Source: Caballeronia sordidicola
GTDB taxonomy: Bacteria > Pseudomonadota > Gammaproteobacteria > Burkholderiales > Burkholderiaceae
Assembly (NCBI RefSeq): GCF_000729995.1
Contig: NZ_JNFG01000024.1
Span: 1-64,000 of the forward strand
Length of the DNA: 64,000 nt
Reading direction: 5' to 3'
Part shown: piece by piece, positions 61,415 to 64,000 of the stretch
Layout of the letters: every line of letters begins with the position of its first letter
How positions within the stretch are numbered: the first letter of the stretch is position 1
Made by a program: the position numbers and the translations under genes
The notes under the pieces: model-generated
Told to the model about the DNA's origin: nothing
What the model saw: the letters and a program-made list of their open reading frames with translations, nothing else
Databases searched by the model: none

Positions 61415-62167
61415 ATGCAACTGGATAGTGGAACAGTGGGGCCGGTCGTTCGAATCTCGATGTGCAAGGTATGCAACGAACCGGCGCCTATTTACGGTGT
61501 CACCGACTTCAACAAGAGTTGCGAAGAGCGGCGCGGCCGCTATCTGCCGCTCACCGGCGTGCCGGTCTATTACCACCGATGCGATGCCTGCGGTCTCATC
61601 TTCACGACTGCGTTCGATCATTGGAGCAAGGCCGACTACCTGCAGCACATTTATAACGACGACTACGTGCTGGTCGATCCTGACTACATCGATTCGCGTC
61701 CAGCGGGCAATGCCGCCTTCATTCTCGATTTCATCAAGAAAGGTCACGAGTTGAGATGTCTCGACTATGGCGGCGGCAATGGCAAGCTGACTTCGTTATT
61801 GCGCGAGGGCGGGGTGGACGGGCACAGTTGGGACCCGATGGACGAAGAAGCGGTGCCACCGTCCGGCTCCTTCGATTTCATCAGCGCGTTCGAGGTTCTG
61901 GAGCACACGCCTGAACCGCTGGCGACGGTTCAGGAAGCGCTGGGGTTATTGAACGCGCGTGGAGTGTTGTTGTTTTCCACGTTGACGATCGATCACGTGC
62001 CGCCAAGGGGGATGGACAACTGGTACATCGCGCCTCGCAACGGCCACATCACGCTGTACACGCGACGATCATTGCAGACGATGTTTGCGGGATTGGGTTA
62101 TCGGATCCATCACTTCAACGACAACCTGCATATGGCACTGAAGGACGTCCCGGAGTGGCTGACTTGA
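61415..62167 (+). CDS. class I SAM-dependent methyltransferase with N-terminal zinc ribbon
   Basis: A 250-residue protein. The ATG at 61415 has GGAA upstream; ATG 61460 is an alternative. An N-terminal zinc-binding part has paired cysteines (CKVC and CDAC). The Rossmann methyltransferase domain (about residues 100-200) has motif I CLDYGGGNGKLTSLL and the post-motif FDFISAFEVLEHTPEPLATV. This arrangement is common in methyltransferases of sugar and polysaccharide pathways. Substrate unknown. Confidence 0.85.
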   Translation: MQLDSGTVGPVVRISMCKVCNEPAPIYGVTDFNKSCEERRGRYLPLTGVPVYYHRCDACGLIFTTAFDHWSKADYLQHIYNDDYVLVDPDYIDSRPAGNAAFILDFIKKGHELRCLDYGGGNGKLTSLLREGGVDGHSWDPMDEEAVPPSGSFDFISAFEVLEHTPEPLATVQEALGLLNARGVLLFSTLTIDHVPPRGMDNWYIAPRNGHITLYTRRSLQTMFAGLGYRIHHFNDNLHMALKDVPEWLT

Positions 62168-62281
62168 GGCAAACGATCGGGGAATGGTGAGCAGGACCTG
62201 CATGACGATTCGGATGCCTGAGGTATTCCTGCGCCGTCATGAGAGACGGCATCGACCTGACCCAAGCCGCAAAACGCCGAC

Positions 62282-62806
62282 CTAGGCCCCCGGCGGAACC
62301 ACTCCGACGATCCGCGTTCCGGCCAGCCGGTCGTGCAAAAACTGCCGCGCCGGATCGAGCCAGACCGCTGCGGCCCAGAGCGCGATCCACACGGTGGTCA
62401 CCACGAGCGTGGCCGGAACGGAAAGCTTGAGCAGCGGATGCAAGGCCAGCGGCGGCAAGAACCACAGCCACGCAAACACATATCGAGCAATGGCGCGTGC
62501 AATCGAAACCGGCGCTCCCCGCGCATCAACGACTTTCAGCCGCCAGGTCTTCATGGGCAGGGTTTGCCCGCCATGCGTCCAGAAGTAGACGAAATAAACC
62601 GCGAGCACGAACCCGATCCACGCCATCAAAATATTGTGGTGGGTGAGCCCGTTGCGTTGCTGGGTGAGCGTGCTGAACAAATACCCGGCGATAAAAACGA
62701 TCCCGAACAGGATCACGCCTTCATAGAGCATCGTAGCCAGGCGGCGACGCAGCCTGGGCGCGGTGAATCCGGGAGACTCAATAGATTCCAGAGAGGATGC
62801 GCTCAC
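62282..62806 (-). CDS. RDD family membrane protein
   Basis: A 174-residue protein with three or four membrane helices. The RDD signature is represented by RLRRRLATMLYEGVILFGIV near the N-terminus and the loop GGQTLPMKTWRLKVVDARGA. RDD proteins are proposed transporters or ion exchangers; some mediate Na+/H+ exchange. It follows the DUF3106 gene by 6 bases in the same operon. Confidence 0.9.
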   Translation of the reverse strand: MSASSLESIESPGFTAPRLRRRLATMLYEGVILFGIVFIAGYLFSTLTQQRNGLTHHNILMAWIGFVLAVYFVYFWTHGGQTLPMKTWRLKVVDARGAPVSIARAIARYVFAWLWFLPPLALHPLLKLSVPATLVVTTVWIALWAAAVWLDPARQFLHDRLAGTRIVGVVPPGA

Positions 62807-62812
62807 TTTTGC

Positions 62813-63547
62813 CTAGGACCCGTTGAACACAGACGGCGCCTGCTGCGGCGAAACCGGAATCGGCGTGGCCGGCACAAAACTGGCGGCGCCGGGAACAGCG
62901 GGTACCGCAGGAGAACCCGACGCCCCCATTTCAGCAGCAGCCTCGGAGGCACGTGCATGTTCCCGGGCAGTCATCAGCCGGTCGATATCCTTGACTTCCG
63001 TCTTGCCGGTAGGCGGCGCGCTGACAACGGTCGGCCGGCGAGGCCGCTCGGTGGCGGCGAGTTTTTTCTTCTGCTCTTCCGGGAGCTTTTGATACGCATC
63101 CCACGCGCGTTCCCGCTTCTCAACGGGGACGGACTTCGAAACTTGATAGTTTTCGCGGGCGACTTTGCGCTGATCCGGGGTCATGCGGATCCATTCGGTC
63201 ATACGCTCATGAAGGCGCTTTTGTGCATCGGGCGACATCTTCTTGTATCGCGATGCTATCTTGATCCAATTCCTCTTACGTTCCTCGCTGAACTGATCCC
63301 ATTCCGACGCAAACGGCGCGAGCGCGACGCGTTGAGCGTCGGTGAGCTTGGCCCAGGCCATGGGACTTTGCGGGGAGGAGAGCGAAGAAAGCGGTGACAG
63401 GACTTCGCCCGCGCTCGCCCCGGCCGGGGCGGCAGCAACGGGCACCGCCGAAGCGGACGAGTAGAAACGCGGATAAGTGGCCGCAAACGCGACAAGTCCC
63501 GCAATTGCGCATCCAAAGACAATCGCGAGGCCGCGCTTGTAACTCAC
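62813..63547 (-). CDS. DUF3106 protein, membrane-anchored
   Basis: A 244-residue protein with an N-terminal membrane anchor or signal (LAIVFGCAIAGLVAFAATYP). The central DUF3106 region (about residues 60-170) has repeated WxxLxxxQRxxLxP units (WAKLTDAQRVALAPFASEWD, RMTPDQRKVARENYQ, YQKLPEEQKKKLAA). A Pro/Ala-rich tail follows. In Burkholderiales this gene sits between a DUF3619 gene and an RDD gene, downstream of an extracytoplasmic sigma factor gene, as here. Function unknown. Confidence 0.9.
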   Translation of the reverse strand: MSYKRGLAIVFGCAIAGLVAFAATYPRFYSSASAVPVAAAPAGASAGEVLSPLSSLSSPQSPMAWAKLTDAQRVALAPFASEWDQFSEERKRNWIKIASRYKKMSPDAQKRLHERMTEWIRMTPDQRKVARENYQVSKSVPVEKRERAWDAYQKLPEEQKKKLAATERPRRPTVVSAPPTGKTEVKDIDRLMTAREHARASEAAAEMGASGSPAVPAVPGAASFVPATPIPVSPQQAPSVFNGS

Positions 63548-63566
63548 CCGATGACTCCTGCGTTCT

Positions 63567-64000
63567 TTAATGATTGCGCGTCAGGTACGCGTTGAAACCG
63601 TGGTCGAGATAGGCGTCGAGCGGGAGATTGTCGCTGAGCATGGCCGCGTCGATATCGGCGAGTTCCGCGGTGCGCTGCTGGTCCTCAAAATAAGCGATGC
63701 CAGCCAATCCGATCACGAGTGCGAGCAGCGGCCAAGCCAGCGCGAGGCGCGAGAAGCGACCGCGTTTACCCGCATGGCCGGACCCCGCACCGGCCAGATG
63801 GCCGGAGCCGGCCGCACCCGCTCCGGCGAGCGCAGGCGCGAACACCGGCGCCGCGACCGCGACTTTTTCCGGTTTCTTGCGTGCGATCGCCGTCCGGCGA
63901 GCCGCCGCCAGCTTGTCGAGCGAGGCGGCGGGCAGCGAATTGATGTTTTCGTCGAGCGCGCGGCGTACCTTCAGCGCGAACTCGGTTTCCTTGTGATCGA
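63567..64000 (-). CDS. DUF3619 protein (5' end beyond window)
   Basis: The frame is open to the window edge, so the N-terminus is missing; a GTG at 63845 is not the true start. The visible N-terminal part (TEFALKVRRALDENINSLPA) is the conserved DUF3619 helix, followed by an Ala/Gly-rich linker, one membrane helix (LALAWPLLALVIGLAGIAYF) and a short outer segment ending DAYLDHGFNAYL. The layout suggests an anti-sigma-like single-pass protein cotranscribed with a sigma factor gene expected just outside. It is 19 bases upstream of the DUF3106 gene. Confidence 0.85.
   Translation of the reverse strand, partial: DHKETEFALKVRRALDENINSLPAASLDKLAAARRTAIARKKPEKVAVAAPVFAPALAGAGAAGSGHLAGAGSGHAGKRGRFSRLALAWPLLALVIGLAGIAYFEDQQRTAELADIDAAMLSDNLPLDAYLDHGFNAYLTRNH

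Overview
The window looks like a chromosomal segment of a Burkholderiaceae bacterium, most likely Paraburkholderia or Caballeronia. The evidence is GC-rich coding sequence with strong GC bias at third codon positions, betaproteobacterial forms of AlaS, ValS and PrpE, a full myo-inositol catabolic cluster with its own ABC transporter, a CydAB oxidase pair, and DUF3106/DUF3619 genes side by side. The genus is an inference. No rRNA, tRNA, CRISPR array, IS element or prophage was seen.

Layout. 0.2-6.7 kb: alaS, a small secreted glycine-zipper protein, threonine aldolase and Nudix hydrolase genes, then an iron-dependent alcohol dehydrogenase and a hot-dog thioesterase leading into a LIV-type ABC transporter (6.7-10.3 kb) that has two permeases and two ATPases but no binding protein. 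10.3-22.3 kb: the inositol regulon. One minus-strand operon encodes binding protein, permease, ATPase, IolC-aldolase fusion, IolD, IolE and IolB. A divergent plus-strand operon encodes an RpiR/IolR regulator and two Gfo/Idh/MocA dehydrogenases. A GGAA-N6-TTCC operator lies between them. 22.4-33.1 kb: housekeeping genes (tusA, galU, valS, UvrD-type helicase, MTA/SAH nucleosidase), a Fur-box-controlled pair of unknown small genes, and prpE.

33.1-43.7 kb: a HicA-like toxin/antitoxin-like pair under a promoter buried in a long palindrome, a fosmidomycin-resistance-type MFS pump, then a signalling stretch. It holds a chemoreceptor with a sigma-28-type promoter, an HDOD protein, a PAS-GGDEF-EAL protein and an EAL-HDOD protein. 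43.8-52.5 kb: periplasmic peroxiredoxin, cydAB, a guanidine exporter preceded by a guanidine-II (mini-ykkC) riboswitch, a DUF4126 protein translationally coupled to a large FtsX-type permease, and a truncated haemoglobin. 52.6-57.8 kb: a HipB/HipA-like pair with a clear promoter and operator, an AlaX editing protein, DUF924, an SDR, a LOG-family hydrolase and a TetR regulator. 58-64 kb: dgkA, a GT4 glycosyltransferase and a PlcP-like metallophosphoesterase whose promoter region carries a Pho box, then a methyltransferase, an RDD protein and DUF3106/DUF3619 genes, the last running off the window.

The best candidates for unusual biology are the Pho-box PlcP/glycosyltransferase module (probable membrane lipid remodelling under phosphate limitation), the palindrome-driven TA-like pair, the Fur-controlled small-protein operon, the guanidine-II riboswitch/Gdx unit, and a LivF-like ATPase whose Walker A lysine is an arginine.
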